A stretch of 64,000 nt of DNA from assembly GCA_947497585.1 (NCBI GenBank), contig CANMHG010000011.1, positions 1 to 64,000 of the forward strand. The letters run 5' to 3'. Positions 34,815 through 44,096 of the stretch are shown one piece after another. This stretch comes from an uncultured Bacillaceae bacterium. Lineage in GTDB: Bacteria; Bacillota; Bacilli; Bacillales; Bacillaceae_L. The notes under the pieces were generated by a model, which searched no databases, was not told the origin of the DNA, and saw nothing but the letters and a program-made list of their open reading frames with translations. How positions within the stretch are numbered: the stretch's first letter is position 1; the number at the start of each line of letters is the position of its first letter. The translations under genes and the position numbers were made by a program.

Positions 34815-36540
34815 GATCCATACCTCCATTTAGTGGGATTTCAAACATACAGCAAGTGCCTTTATTCACTTCACTGCTTATCATTAAACCATTATGATCA
34901 TTCTTATAATAAAGCTTTAATCTCTTATTAACATTTGCAATGGCAATTCCATTTCCATTTTTGGAGTATACGTTTTCATCAAGCTGTTCATTTAACCTTT
35001 CTACTGTTTGGTGATCCATTCCTTTGCCATTATCAATCACCTGACATAGTAACTTATCTTCCTTTTCTACCTTTTCAACGACAATCTTAATGATTCCTTT
35101 TCTGATTTTATTGTTAACCCCATGGATTACAGCATTTTCAACTAAAGGCTGAATCAATAGTTTTGGAATTCTCACGTTTTTGTATTGCTCTGGAATATCA
35201 ATTGTCCATGTTATATGTTCAAACCTAAACCTTACTACATTCATAAACTTTTCAATATGGTCTAACTCCTGCTTCAGTGTCACCCATTCCCCATTTAAAT
35301 TACTGTCAATTGTATATCTAAATAGCTCCGACATTGAGATAATTAGTTCAGCTAGCTTTTCATCGCCTTTTTGTTCTAAGTGCCAATATATCGCATTTAA
35401 TGTGTTAAAAAGGAAATGCGGATTAATTTGGGATTGTAAAGCTTTTAATTCCGATCTACTTCGAAGCAGTTCCTCTTCATAAACCACTTGAATTAAATGA
35501 TTAATTTCTTCAGCCATTTCATTATACGTTTGGTTTAATTCCTTAATCTCAAATGTCTGAGAGGATTCAACATTAAACGATAACTCTCCTTTTCTTCTTT
35601 TCTTCATCGTATTTGTTAATTTAAAGAGTGGTCTTGTAACCGTGGTAGAAATAATATAAGACAAGACCAGGAAAAGGAGGAATCCGAAAATACCCGAAAG
35701 ATAAGTTGCTGCTCGTAAAACAGAAACTCCTTTCATTATTTCATTGAATGGCATTAAAATGACCAACTGCCAACCTGTTAAACTTGATTGTTGCTTAACT
35801 ACCATGTAATCATTATCATCCAGTGTAATCTTCGTTTGTTCTTGGTTTAAAATTTCTTCTAAGTCCCCTCGATAATTTGATGCAATTACATTGTCGTTAC
35901 TTCCGATTAAAATCATATAATCCCTTGAAATTTTGGAATTAGTAAGCTGAAAGTAATTAGGGTCTATCTCAATCGTTAAATAGCCTCCAATTGAAAAATC
36001 GCGGTCAATTAAATTTACACTTTTAATTGCCATAAAATTATAAGGATAGCTAGAATCCCTCCCTATCCATACGAGCCCGCCATTTGCCTCTTGGGCACGA
36101 TATATCCAGTCAGGATTAATGCGTGTTGATAAACGAAGATCATCAAGTGGAACAAGCTTATCGTAGTTACTTAAATAAAGGTCAACCGAAGTAATACCAC
36201 TTGAGTATATTTGCAATTTATTTATCGTATCCATTAGTGACTGTCGCTCAGAAAAGGTTGGCAATTTTCCCGACTCATATGTTTTAAGCATTGACTGAAC
36301 CCTAGAGTTTGTTGCAACTTGGATACTTAAATTGTTTATCTGTTGATAGAGGGAATCGATTCTACCAGTCGCCTCAACTGCTGTTTGCTGCATTTGTTCT
36401 TCTGCATTGTTTGTTATCACCTGCAGAACAATTGTATACGTAATCATTCCAACGAAGGCTAATACAAAGAGCATGGCTAATAAGTAGACAAATAATATTT
36501 TGTTTCGGAGTGTATTATACCTCCTAAGAAATGATTTCAA
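34789..36540 (-). CDS. xynD: Sensor histidine kinase (YesM/XynD-like)
   Basis: The 583-residue kinase starts at a TTG about nine bases after AGAGGG. It has a membrane segment at residues 14-42, an extracytoplasmic sensing domain, a second membrane segment near 275-300, a HAMP region near 300-350, the phosphorylated His375 in SQINPHFLFNTLNAIYW, and an ATP-binding domain with VENAVIHG and DNGKGMD. This is the HisKA_7TM-independent LytS/YesM class. It is coupled to the response regulator gene. The signal is likely an oligosaccharide or its binding protein. Confidence 0.9.
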   Translation of the reverse strand: MKSFLRRYNTLRNKILFVYLLAMLFVLAFVGMITYTIVLQVITNNAEEQMQQTAVEATGRIDSLYQQINNLSIQVATNSRVQSMLKTYESGKLPTFSERQSLMDTINKLQIYSSGITSVDLYLSNYDKLVPLDDLRLSTRINPDWIYRAQEANGGLVWIGRDSSYPYNFMAIKSVNLIDRDFSIGGYLTIEIDPNYFQLTNSKISRDYMILIGSNDNVIASNYRGDLEEILNQEQTKITLDDNDYMVVKQQSSLTGWQLVILMPFNEIMKGVSVLRAATYLSGIFGFLLFLVLSYIISTTVTRPLFKLTNTMKKRRKGELSFNVESSQTFEIKELNQTYNEMAEEINHLIQVVYEEELLRSRSELKALQSQINPHFLFNTLNAIYWHLEQKGDEKLAELIISMSELFRYTIDSNLNGEWVTLKQELDHIEKFMNVVRFRFEHITWTIDIPEQYKNVRIPKLLIQPLVENAVIHGVNNKIRKGIIKIVVEKVEKEDKLLCQVIDNGKGMDHQTVERLNEQLDENVYSKNGNGIAIANVNKRLKLYYKNDHNGLMISSEVNKGTCCMFEIPLNGGMDHAEKHTSR

Positions 36541-36677
36541 CTTATTTCACCCTCTTTAAAAAATTTTGAATTGGAATAGATTAGGTATACATTGCAGTGT
36601 ACTGGTGCTTTTATAGTAACAGCCATCTATCCATTATAAGAATGGAAGGATGGCCATTCCTTTCTAAAAGTATATCC

Positions 36678-37661
36678 TTAATAGGGACCGCGGATATGAT
36701 TAGTCACTTCTGTTTGATAAAATTGCTCTAGTTTCGAAAGCTCTTCTTTAGTAAATGAAGGAACTTTCAACGCTTCTAGATTATCCTCGACTTGTTTTAC
36801 TGACTTAAACCCTGGAATGACAGATGTGATGTCTTCATTATCCAGAATCCATCGTAGTGCTGCTCTTGTCATGTTGCCTCTGTTTTCAGTGATCCAATTA
36901 AGCTTTTGACTTAACTCTACGCCTTTTCTAAATTCTACACCAGCAAATGTTTCTCCTACATTGAAGGCTTCTCCATTTCGGTTGAAGTTTCGGTGATCAT
37001 CCTCTTCAAATGTAGAACCTTCATTAAACTTACCAGTCAATAATCCACTTGCAAGCGGAACACGTGCTAAAATCCCGACTCCCTTTTCTTTGGCCAACGG
37101 GAATAGTTCTTTCATTGGCTTTTGTCTAAACAGATTAAAAATAACCTGAAGTGCCTTTGTGTTTGAGTTCTCTAAGCAATACATTCCTTCTTCAACTGTT
37201 TCAACGCTTACTCCATAGTGTCGGATTTTCCCTTCCTTTTGAAGCTGATCCAACACTTGAAAGACTTCACCACTTTTTAAAATTTCCAAAGGTGGGCAAT
37301 GAATTTGATATAAATCGATACGTTCCCTTTTAAGTCTTTTTAAGCTTGCTTCACATAGTTCTCTAACCGATTTTTCAGAATATGTTTCAGGGTCGGAAAT
37401 ATCCTTAGATCGACAGAACTTTGTCGCAATATAAATATCATCTTCTTTCCCTTTTGTTGCTTTTGCTAACAACTCTTCACTATGCCCGTCCCCGTATACA
37501 TCCGCTGTATCGAAAAAATTCACTCCTGCATCCATTGCACGATGTAAACCTTTTAATGCCTCTTCATCATTTGTTTTTCCCCACGCGCCTCCGATTGCCC
37601 ATGTTCCAAAGCTAAGTTCACTAATCTTGAGCTCGGTATTACCTAACCTGCGATAATTCAT
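36678..37661 (-). CDS. Aldo/keto reductase
   Basis: The 327-residue enzyme has the AKR catalytic tetrad residues in the right settings: Asp and Tyr in FFDTADVYGDGHSEELL, Lys in YIATKFC, and His in DLYQIHCPP. NADPH-binding segments such as SVIPGFKSVKQVEDNL are near the C-terminus. It resembles YdbC/YqkF-type reductases acting on sugars or aldehydes. It overlaps the Gfo/Idh gene stop by four bases. Within the xyl island it could interconvert a pentose and its polyol or lactone, but the substrate is unknown. Confidence 0.85.
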   Translation of the reverse strand: MNYRRLGNTELKISELSFGTWAIGGAWGKTNDEEALKGLHRAMDAGVNFFDTADVYGDGHSEELLAKATKGKEDDIYIATKFCRSKDISDPETYSEKSVRELCEASLKRLKRERIDLYQIHCPPLEILKSGEVFQVLDQLQKEGKIRHYGVSVETVEEGMYCLENSNTKALQVIFNLFRQKPMKELFPLAKEKGVGILARVPLASGLLTGKFNEGSTFEEDDHRNFNRNGEAFNVGETFAGVEFRKGVELSQKLNWITENRGNMTRAALRWILDNEDITSVIPGFKSVKQVEDNLEALKVPSFTKEELSKLEQFYQTEVTNHIRGPY

Positions 37662-38656
37662 CTTTTCACCTCATCTAAGTTTATACTAGTACCAGTTTCT
37701 ATTGATCTATAACATGCTTCAATAACCTTTATTGTTAGAAAGCTGTTATGTAATAGTTTTTCATTTAACCCGCCATTCAAGATGGCCTTTGAAAAGTAAT
37801 CAATTTGATTGACGTAAGGGTTTGCCCAGAGGCTCTCAGTCCTCGGATTACAACCATCTTTAAAAATTTGTATAATTCCTTCACCCTGAATAACATCCGG
37901 CCGGTACGCTCTTGAAACAATTATTTTCCCTTCCGTTCCACTAATCGTGTATTCATGTTTAAACGGCTTTTCAAAGCTGCATTCAAATACCGCTTGTACA
38001 CCATTATCATACACAAGCTTTCCATTTGCTGTGAGGTCTACTTCCTCTTTGTTAGCCCAAGCTGAAACTTCCCTTGGAGGTGACTCAAGCAAAAGAGAGA
38101 ATGTATGTATACAGTAGCAACCGACATCAAATAAACTACCCCCTCCAAGTTCTTTACTAAGCCTAATATTGGGAGTATTTTGATTTAATTCAAATGAGAA
38201 ACTCGCTTCAATTTGTTGTATTTCACCAATTTCACCTTGTCTCATAATTTCCTTGACTCTTTCATGCTGTGGATGAAATTGATACATAAAGGCTTCCATA
38301 AAAAGCACATTATTTTCTTGGCATACTGTTACCATTTCCTCTAAACTCTTCTCAGACAGGGCAGCTGGCTTTTCACACAACACATGCTTTCCTTTTTCAG
38401 CAGCCTTTTTAACCCACTTTTCATGCAAACTATTTGGTAATGGAATATACACTGCATCAATGTCATCACAATCAAGCAATTCTTCATAGTTAGGATAGAC
38501 ATTAGCAATATTGAAATCTTTAGCAATAATCTCTACAGAATCATTTTCACTACCAATCGCAATAACATCTGCATATTTTGAAGCCAAGGCAGCAGGAATA
38601 AATGCCTCACGGGCGATATTTGCGGTGCTCAATACTCCCCATCTTATCTTTTGCAT
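37658..38656 (-). CDS. Gfo/Idh/MocA-family oxidoreductase
   Basis: The 332-residue protein begins KIRWGVLSTANIAREAFIPA, a Rossmann fold for NAD(P), followed by the conserved CEKPAALSEKSL with the catalytic Lys. The C-terminal half is the alpha/beta domain that binds the sugar. Such enzymes oxidise or reduce sugars such as xylose, inositol or glucuronate. It precedes the aldo/keto reductase gene with a four-base overlap and lies 27 bp after the aldose epimerase gene. A xylose or related-sugar dehydrogenase role is a guess from context. Confidence 0.85.
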   Translation of the reverse strand: MQKIRWGVLSTANIAREAFIPAALASKYADVIAIGSENDSVEIIAKDFNIANVYPNYEELLDCDDIDAVYIPLPNSLHEKWVKKAAEKGKHVLCEKPAALSEKSLEEMVTVCQENNVLFMEAFMYQFHPQHERVKEIMRQGEIGEIQQIEASFSFELNQNTPNIRLSKELGGGSLFDVGCYCIHTFSLLLESPPREVSAWANKEEVDLTANGKLVYDNGVQAVFECSFEKPFKHEYTISGTEGKIIVSRAYRPDVIQGEGIIQIFKDGCNPRTESLWANPYVNQIDYFSKAILNGGLNEKLLHNSFLTIKVIEACYRSIETGTSINLDEVKR

Positions 38657-38683
38657 TTATTAGCTCCACCTCCTAAATAAATA

Positions 38684-39715
38684 TTAACCAAGTTGAAATG
38701 AGTATTTTGTTTTCGTTCTATATAATTCATTTGCTTCAATGATAAATGAGGAAATCATATTAGGCACTTTTTGTGTTTCTAGACATAAACCTAAATAATT
38801 TTCAGATCTTCTTCCCCGAATCATTAAATTGTTACCTAACGAATTTCCTGTGTATAAAACAACAGCTGGCTCATCTGTTTCCATCACTAACTTTCTTCCA
38901 CTCTTTTGATCAAATAAAGCTATATCCTTTTCATTATTGGTACTAAGTAAAAAAGGATGGTCATACCCACCACCAACAAGCTCAACTTGAACATCGGTAG
39001 ATTCAACTCCTCTTTTAATAGAAGAGCCTTCTCTAAAATCAAATACAGTGCCTTCAGTTAGCAATTCTTTACCGGTTGGAATTAATGTTGAATTTAATTC
39101 AAGATACCTATCACTATTTAAAGTTAACTCATGGTCTAGTATGTTTCTCTTCAAATTTCCACTTAAATTGAAATATGTGTGATTTGTAAGGTTTACGACT
39201 GTTTTTTGATCAGATTTTGCTTCATAAGAAATCAATAATTCATTGTTTTGATTAATTGTATACGTAACAATCACATGTAGATTCCCAGGAAAACCCGCTT
39301 CACCATGTGGACTAGTGTAGGAAAAAATGATCTCCACTTGATCCTCTGTTGTTTGTATGTCAGAATTCCACCGAGCCTTATCTAACCCGTTCGGTCCACC
39401 ATGAAGATTATGTTCCCCATGATTTTTAGAAAGGGAATACGTTTTACCATCTAATTCAAATGAAGCATTTTCAATCCGACCTGCATTTCGACCAATAACA
39501 CATCCAAAGTATGGTGAGTGGTGAACATATTCGTCAATCGTGTCATATCCGAGGACAATTTCCTCTATATTACCTTCTCGATCAGGTACTTTAATACTTG
39601 AAATGATGCAGCCATAATCAATACAAGTAAATTCCATTCCCTTGTTGGTTGTGACCGTATAAGATTTAATTTCTTTCCCATTTAAAGACCCGAAAATCTT
39701 TTCTGTCACATTCAT
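38684..39715 (-). CDS. galM: Aldose 1-epimerase (mutarotase)
   Basis: The 343-residue enzyme has the mutarotase signatures FGCVIGRNAGRIENASFELD near residue 75, NHGEHNLHGGPNGLDK with the catalytic His, the second His in NLTNHTYFNLSG, and a Glu in LGLCLETQ near the C-terminus. It equilibrates the alpha and beta anomers of pentoses or hexoses. Its place between xylB and the oxidoreductase genes suggests xylose as the main substrate. It starts with GGAGGG some ten bases upstream of the ATG. Confidence 0.9.
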   Translation of the reverse strand: MNVTEKIFGSLNGKEIKSYTVTTNKGMEFTCIDYGCIISSIKVPDREGNIEEIVLGYDTIDEYVHHSPYFGCVIGRNAGRIENASFELDGKTYSLSKNHGEHNLHGGPNGLDKARWNSDIQTTEDQVEIIFSYTSPHGEAGFPGNLHVIVTYTINQNNELLISYEAKSDQKTVVNLTNHTYFNLSGNLKRNILDHELTLNSDRYLELNSTLIPTGKELLTEGTVFDFREGSSIKRGVESTDVQVELVGGGYDHPFLLSTNNEKDIALFDQKSGRKLVMETDEPAVVLYTGNSLGNNLMIRGRRSENYLGLCLETQKVPNMISSFIIEANELYRTKTKYSFQLG

Positions 39716-39765
39716 TTCCTAGCCTCCCTCCGAGTCATGCCATTAATCAATACCTTTTCTCTCAA

Positions 39766-41268
39766 TTACATTTTTCTGAATCTTTTCAAGCCCTGGCTAA
39801 GGTCCTTTGTATTGTTATAAACCATTTTATATAAATTAAATAACTCGTTATATTTCTCAACATTTTCTGTAATAGGTTCAAACGTTTTATCATAGCTTAC
39901 AAAGTTAGCAGCACACTCTTCTAATGAATCGTACCAGCCTACACCATATGCTGCGATTATTGCTGCACCCATTGCTGCCCCTTGCTCATTTTTCAATTTC
40001 ACGATTTTTGAATTAAATACATCTGCTTGAATTTGAAGCCATGTATCATTTTTGGCTCCTCCGCCAATAGAAATAATTGTATCAATTGTTTTACCGCTTT
40101 CACGGAATATATCAATTGACTCACGTAAAGAAAATGTAATTCCTTCAATAACAGCACGTGCAAAATCTATTCTTTTATGAGAAGCATCCATACCAATAAA
40201 GCTTCCACGAATGATTGAATCAGCATGTGGAGTTCTTTCTCCAACTAAATAAGGTGTAAATAAAAGTCCATTTGCACCAATTGAAACATCGGCTAAGCCC
40301 TCTAATAAAGATGTAAACTCCTCACCACGAGCAAATGTGTCTCTAAACCAGCTTAAACTATGTCCAGCAGATAGCGTGACACCCATTGTGTAAAAAGCAT
40401 TTTCTTTACTATGGTTGAAATAGTGAACCTTACCCGAGAAATCACGATCATTCGTCTCCTCGTATGAAAGAACAACACCTGACGTACCAATACTACAGAG
40501 AGTCTTACCTTCTGATAAAATCGATGATCCAACCGCTCCACATGCATTATCAGCTCCGCCTGCAAATACCTTTGTAGTCGTATGCAAACCAGTCGATTTC
40601 GCAAAGGATTCAGTAATTGTTCCAACACAAGCAGTAGATTCGACTAATGGAGGACAGAGTTTCTTATTAAGACCAACTAGCTCACAAATTTCATCACTCC
40701 ACTTTTTCTCTGCTACATTTAATAGCAGGGTACCAGCAGCATCTGAGTATTCCATATGAATTTCAGCTGTCATTTTATAGCGTAAATAATCTTTAGGCAG
40801 CATAAATGTTTCTGCTTTTTCCAATGTATTAGGTTCATATTGCTTTACCCAAAGAAGCTTAGGCAACGTAAATCCTTCTAGGGCAGGGTTTTTTGTGATA
40901 TCCAGAAGTTTTTCTTCGCCTACAAGCTGATAAATTTGCTCACATTGCTCTGTTGTTCTCGTATCATTCCATAGAATAGCATTACGCAAAACCTGTTTGT
41001 TTTCATCTAGTAATACTAAACCATGCATTTGCCCTGAAAAACTAATTCCTTCAATAGATGAAACATCACCTTCAAATTTTTCAACAAGCTCTTTTAAAGC
41101 ATCCGTTGTTTTTTCAATCCACTCATTAGGATTTTGCTCACTATATCCGTCTTTTTGCTGTATTAGTGGATACTCTTTAGAAACTTCTTGGACAATCTCA
41201 CCACTTTGATTTAGCAATACAACTTTTACAGCACTCGTACCTAAGTCGACACCAATAACAAATTTCAT
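39766..41268 (-). CDS. xylB: Xylulokinase
   Basis: The ATG at 41268 gives 500 residues, with AAAGGG eight bases upstream; a GTG three codons earlier touches that site. The FGGY-kinase features are present: FVIGVDLGTSAVKVVLLNQ at the start, FSGQMHGLVLLD, WNDTRT, and ISIGGGAKNDTWLQIQADV in the ATP domain. It phosphorylates D-xylulose, the product of XylA. It lies 69 bp after xylA, separated by a hairpin. It should be induced with xylA through XylR. Confidence 0.93.
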   Translation of the reverse strand: MKFVIGVDLGTSAVKVVLLNQSGEIVQEVSKEYPLIQQKDGYSEQNPNEWIEKTTDALKELVEKFEGDVSSIEGISFSGQMHGLVLLDENKQVLRNAILWNDTRTTEQCEQIYQLVGEEKLLDITKNPALEGFTLPKLLWVKQYEPNTLEKAETFMLPKDYLRYKMTAEIHMEYSDAAGTLLLNVAEKKWSDEICELVGLNKKLCPPLVESTACVGTITESFAKSTGLHTTTKVFAGGADNACGAVGSSILSEGKTLCSIGTSGVVLSYEETNDRDFSGKVHYFNHSKENAFYTMGVTLSAGHSLSWFRDTFARGEEFTSLLEGLADVSIGANGLLFTPYLVGERTPHADSIIRGSFIGMDASHKRIDFARAVIEGITFSLRESIDIFRESGKTIDTIISIGGGAKNDTWLQIQADVFNSKIVKLKNEQGAAMGAAIIAAYGVGWYDSLEECAANFVSYDKTFEPITENVEKYNELFNLYKMVYNNTKDLSQGLKRFRKM

Positions 41269-41295
41269 CTCTCTCACCCTTTACAAGATTTTAGG

Positions 41296-41333
41296 AAAAA
41301 TGCTGGATTACAGTATGTAGTCCAGCATTTTTT
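41296..41333 (-). terminator. Hairpin between xylA and xylB
   Basis: AAATGCTGGA and TCCAGCATTT, with a 13-base loop, are followed by a T-run on the minus strand. It can reduce transcription into xylB while allowing some read-through. Confidence 0.7.
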
Positions 41334-41337
41334 GTCA

Positions 41338-42660
41338 TTATCCGCGATATGCATTTAATAGATATTGGTTTAAGATCATTTTTAAGTTTTCTTGTCTTCC
41401 TGACTTATTCGTAATTCTATCTAAACCTAGTGCGTGTTGTTCTAGCTTTTTAAAATCAGTTCTTCCTTCGACAATTTCTAGTCCGATTCCTTCTGTGTAG
41501 CTTCTGTAACGATCTGCAACAAAATCTTCTAATACTCTATCTTCAATCAGCTTTTGCGCTACCTTTGTTCCAACTGCAAAGCTATCCATTCCAGCAATGT
41601 GCGCTAGGAATAAGTCTTCAGGATCAAAAGAACCTCTTCGAACCTTCGCATCAAAGTTTAATCCACCTGAACCGAGACCATCATTTTTAATGATTTCATA
41701 CATAGCCAACGTTGTAGAATATAGGTCTGTTGGGAATTCATCTGTATCCCATCCAAGTAATGGATCACCTTGGTTTGCATCCACTGAACCTAACATTCCA
41801 TTGATACGTGCTACATGTAATTCGTGCTCAAATGTGTGACCAGCTAGTGTTGCATGATTCGCTTCGATATTGAATTTGAAATGATCTTTTAAACCATAGT
41901 TTTGTAAGAATGCAAGACCAGTAGCAACATCGAAGTCATATTGATGCTTTGTTGGCTCTTTTGGTTTTGGCTCAATTAAGAACTGACCAGTAAAGCCAAT
42001 TTCATTAGCGTAGTCTTTTGCCATATGGAAGAAGCGCGCTAAATTATCTAGTTCAAGTTTCATGTCCGTGTTTAGTAATGTTTCATAGCCTTCACGTCCA
42101 CCCCAGAAAACATAGTTCTCTGAACCTAGCTCTTTACCAATTTCCAAGCCTTTTTTCACCTTTGCTGCAGCATAAGCAAATACATCTGCATTAGGAGATG
42201 TTGCCGCACCACTTAACCAGCGAGGGTGTGAGAACATGTTAGCTGTATTCCATAAAAGTTTTGTTTTGCTAGTTTTTAAATATTCCTTAATCATTGCAAC
42301 AATTTCATCTAAATTTTTATATGTGTCCTTTAGGTTATCTGCTTCTGGCGCTACATCAAAGTCATGGAAACAGAAGAATGGAACGTTCATTTTCTCAAAA
42401 AATTCAAATGAGGCCTCAACACGTGCTTTTGCTAGGTCCATTCCGGAAAATCTGTCATATGGTCTAACCATTGTACCTTGGCCAAATGGATCAGATCCTT
42501 CACCTGTAAACGTATGCCAGTATGAAACAGCAAAACGAAGGAATTCTTCCATTGACTTTCCATTAATTTGTTCTTCAGGATTATAATATTTAAACGCATA
42601 CGGATTTGTTGAATTTGGGCCTTCGTATTTAATTTGATTCACTTTTTCAAAGTAACTCAT
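41338..42660 (-). CDS. xylA: Xylose isomerase
   Basis: The ATG at 42660 is placed eight bases after GGAGG and gives 440 residues; an ATG at 42675 encloses the ribosome site. Active-site motifs are all present: [11 protein letters not shown] with the catalytic His, [30 protein letters not shown], the Glu/His metal site in [18 protein letters not shown], and [19 protein letters not shown]. It converts D-xylose to D-xylulose. It is the first gene of the xyl operon and is divergent from xylR. Confidence 0.96.
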   Translation of the reverse strand: MSYFEKVNQIKYEGPNSTNPYAFKYYNPEEQINGKSMEEFLRFAVSYWHTFTGEGSDPFGQGTMVRPYDRFSGMDLAKARVEASFEFFEKMNVPFFCFHDFDVAPEADNLKDTYKNLDEIVAMIKEYLKTSKTKLLWNTANMFSHPRWLSGAATSPNADVFAYAAAKVKKGLEIGKELGSENYVFWGGREGYETLLNTDMKLELDNLARFFHMAKDYANEIGFTGQFLIEPKPKEPTKHQYDFDVATGLAFLQNYGLKDHFKFNIEANHATLAGHTFEHELHVARINGMLGSVDANQGDPLLGWDTDEFPTDLYSTTLAMYEIIKNDGLGSGGLNFDAKVRRGSFDPEDLFLAHIAGMDSFAVGTKVAQKLIEDRVLEDFVADRYRSYTEGIGLEIVEGRTDFKKLEQHALGLDRITNKSGRQENLKMILNQYLLNAYRG

Positions 42661-42685
42661 TGAACATTCCTCCATTATTAAATAT

Positions 42686-42700
42686 ATGAAATCGTTTACA
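42686..42700. promoter_or_regulatory. cre site (CcpA) between the xylA promoter and start
   Basis: ATGAAATCGTTTACA fits the Bacillus catabolite-responsive element pattern WTGNAANCGNWNNCA at every position. It lies downstream of the -10 box, so CcpA would block elongation when glucose is present. Confidence 0.85.
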
Positions 42701-42715
42701 CTCTGTACAAAATGA

Positions 42716-42744
42716 ATTATATCAGGGTATACTTAGTTTGTCTA
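42716..42744 (-). promoter_or_regulatory. xylA promoter (sigma A type)
   Basis: On the minus strand a -35 box TAGACA (42744-42739) is separated by exactly 17 bases from the -10 box TATAAT (42721-42716), 56 bp before the xylA start. Confidence 0.85.
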
Positions 42745-42759
42745 GAGAACGAACTAAGT
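42731..42759. promoter_or_regulatory. XylR operator (xylO)
   Basis: ACTTAGTTTGT and ACGAACTAAGT are inverted 11-bp arms with one mismatch and a 7-bp spacer, closely like the Bacillus xylO. It covers the -35 box of the xylA promoter, so XylR binding would exclude RNA polymerase. Confidence 0.9.
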
Positions 42760-42874
42760 ATTTATCACTTAAATTTGTAAATAGATTAAACATTATCTCT
42801 TCATTTCTGCACGTTTATAGTATGTTATAAATATGACAAAATAACAGAATTTATTGGGCTAAGGAGTAAAGACA

Positions 42875-44044
42875 ATGACCTGGAATCAACAAGTAGTGAA
42901 AGCAAACAACAAGCAATATATATTGCAGATGATTAAAGCACAGGCTCCCATCTCCCGAGCTGAGATTGCCAAGCAACTAGGGTTAACAAAAGGAACTGTC
43001 TCTTCTCTTGTAAGTGAATTGTTAGACGCAAACCTTTGCTATGAATCTGGTCCTGGTGAGTCCAGTGGAGGCAGACGTCCTGTTATGCTTTTATTTAATG
43101 GAGAAGCAGGCTTTTCAATCGGAATAAATATAGGAGTAAACTATATTTTAGGAATCCTCACGAATCTTAATGGAGAAATCATAGCTGAACAAAAGAAGAC
43201 GATTAATAAGAGAACTTATGAAGATGTGATGAAGATTGTTTCCCAAATCATAGATAGCCTATTAGATTCAAAGCCTGCTAGCCGCTATGGTGTAATTGGA
43301 ATAGGCGTTGGGGTTCCTGGGATTGTAAATAAAGGCGAGGAAGTTCAAATGGCACCAAACTTAGGCTGGAAAAATATTAATGTAAAAAGTGACCTCGAAA
43401 TGAAGTATAACCTTCCAGTTATCATTGAAAATGAAGCAAATGCAGGAGCATATGGCGAAAAAGTATTTGGAGCCGGAAGAGAAACCGATAACCTCATTTA
43501 CTTAAGTGCCAGTATCGGGATTGGTGTCGGGTTTATTTTCAATAACCAGATTTATCGAGGAGCCGAGGGATTTTCAGGTGAGATGGGACACATGATTATT
43601 GAGGTTAATGGTAAAGATTGCACCTGTGGAAGTCAAGGTTGCTGGGAGCAGTATGCTTCTGAGCAGTCTCTATTAAAATCAGCCTCATCATTATTAAAAA
43701 CTAAGGGTGAAATAACTCTAGAATATTTAATTGAGGAAGCCAAAACCTCTCAAGAAATACGCGCCCTGTTTACCGAAATTGGTTATTATTTAGGAATAGG
43801 TATTAATAATATATCTAATACATTCAATCCGGAGAAAATTATTATCGGCAATAGGCTTGCAATGGCAAAACACTTACTAATGGATTCAATTACTGATTTC
43901 GTTAAGTCGAATACTCTCAAGCATAGTAGATCTAGCCTAGAAATTCAGTTTTCAGACCTTTCCATTTACTCTTCAGCCTTAGGTGTTTCGGCTCAAACAA
44001 TCGAAGCATTTCTTGCAAACACTTTGTTTGAGCAAACCAACTAG
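42875..44044 (+). CDS. xylR: Xylose operon repressor, ROK family
   Basis: The 389-residue protein has an N-terminal winged helix-turn-helix (ISRAEIAKQLGLTKGTVSSL, about residues 27-46) and a C-terminal ROK domain with the zinc motif CTCGSQGCWEQYAS. It is divergent from xylA with the operator between them, the classic arrangement for XylR, which is released from DNA by xylose. It starts with AAGGAG seven to eight bases before the ATG and ends at a strong terminator shared with the convergent beta-xylosidase gene. Confidence 0.93.
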   Translation: MTWNQQVVKANNKQYILQMIKAQAPISRAEIAKQLGLTKGTVSSLVSELLDANLCYESGPGESSGGRRPVMLLFNGEAGFSIGINIGVNYILGILTNLNGEIIAEQKKTINKRTYEDVMKIVSQIIDSLLDSKPASRYGVIGIGVGVPGIVNKGEEVQMAPNLGWKNINVKSDLEMKYNLPVIIENEANAGAYGEKVFGAGRETDNLIYLSASIGIGVGFIFNNQIYRGAEGFSGEMGHMIIEVNGKDCTCGSQGCWEQYASEQSLLKSASSLLKTKGEITLEYLIEEAKTSQEIRALFTEIGYYLGIGINNISNTFNPEKIIIGNRLAMAKHLLMDSITDFVKSNTLKHSRSSLEIQFSDLSIYSSALGVSAQTIEAFLANTLFEQTN

Positions 44045-44051
44045 AACAAAG

Positions 44052-44084
44052 AAAGACCCCTTACAACTTAATAAGGGGTCTTTT
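44052..44084. terminator. Bidirectional terminator between xylR and the beta-xylosidase gene
   Basis: AAAGACCCCTTA and TAAGGGGTCTTT form a 12-bp stem with an 8-base loop and T/A runs on both sides. Confidence 0.88.
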
Positions 44085-44096
44085 ACTTGTAAAATA

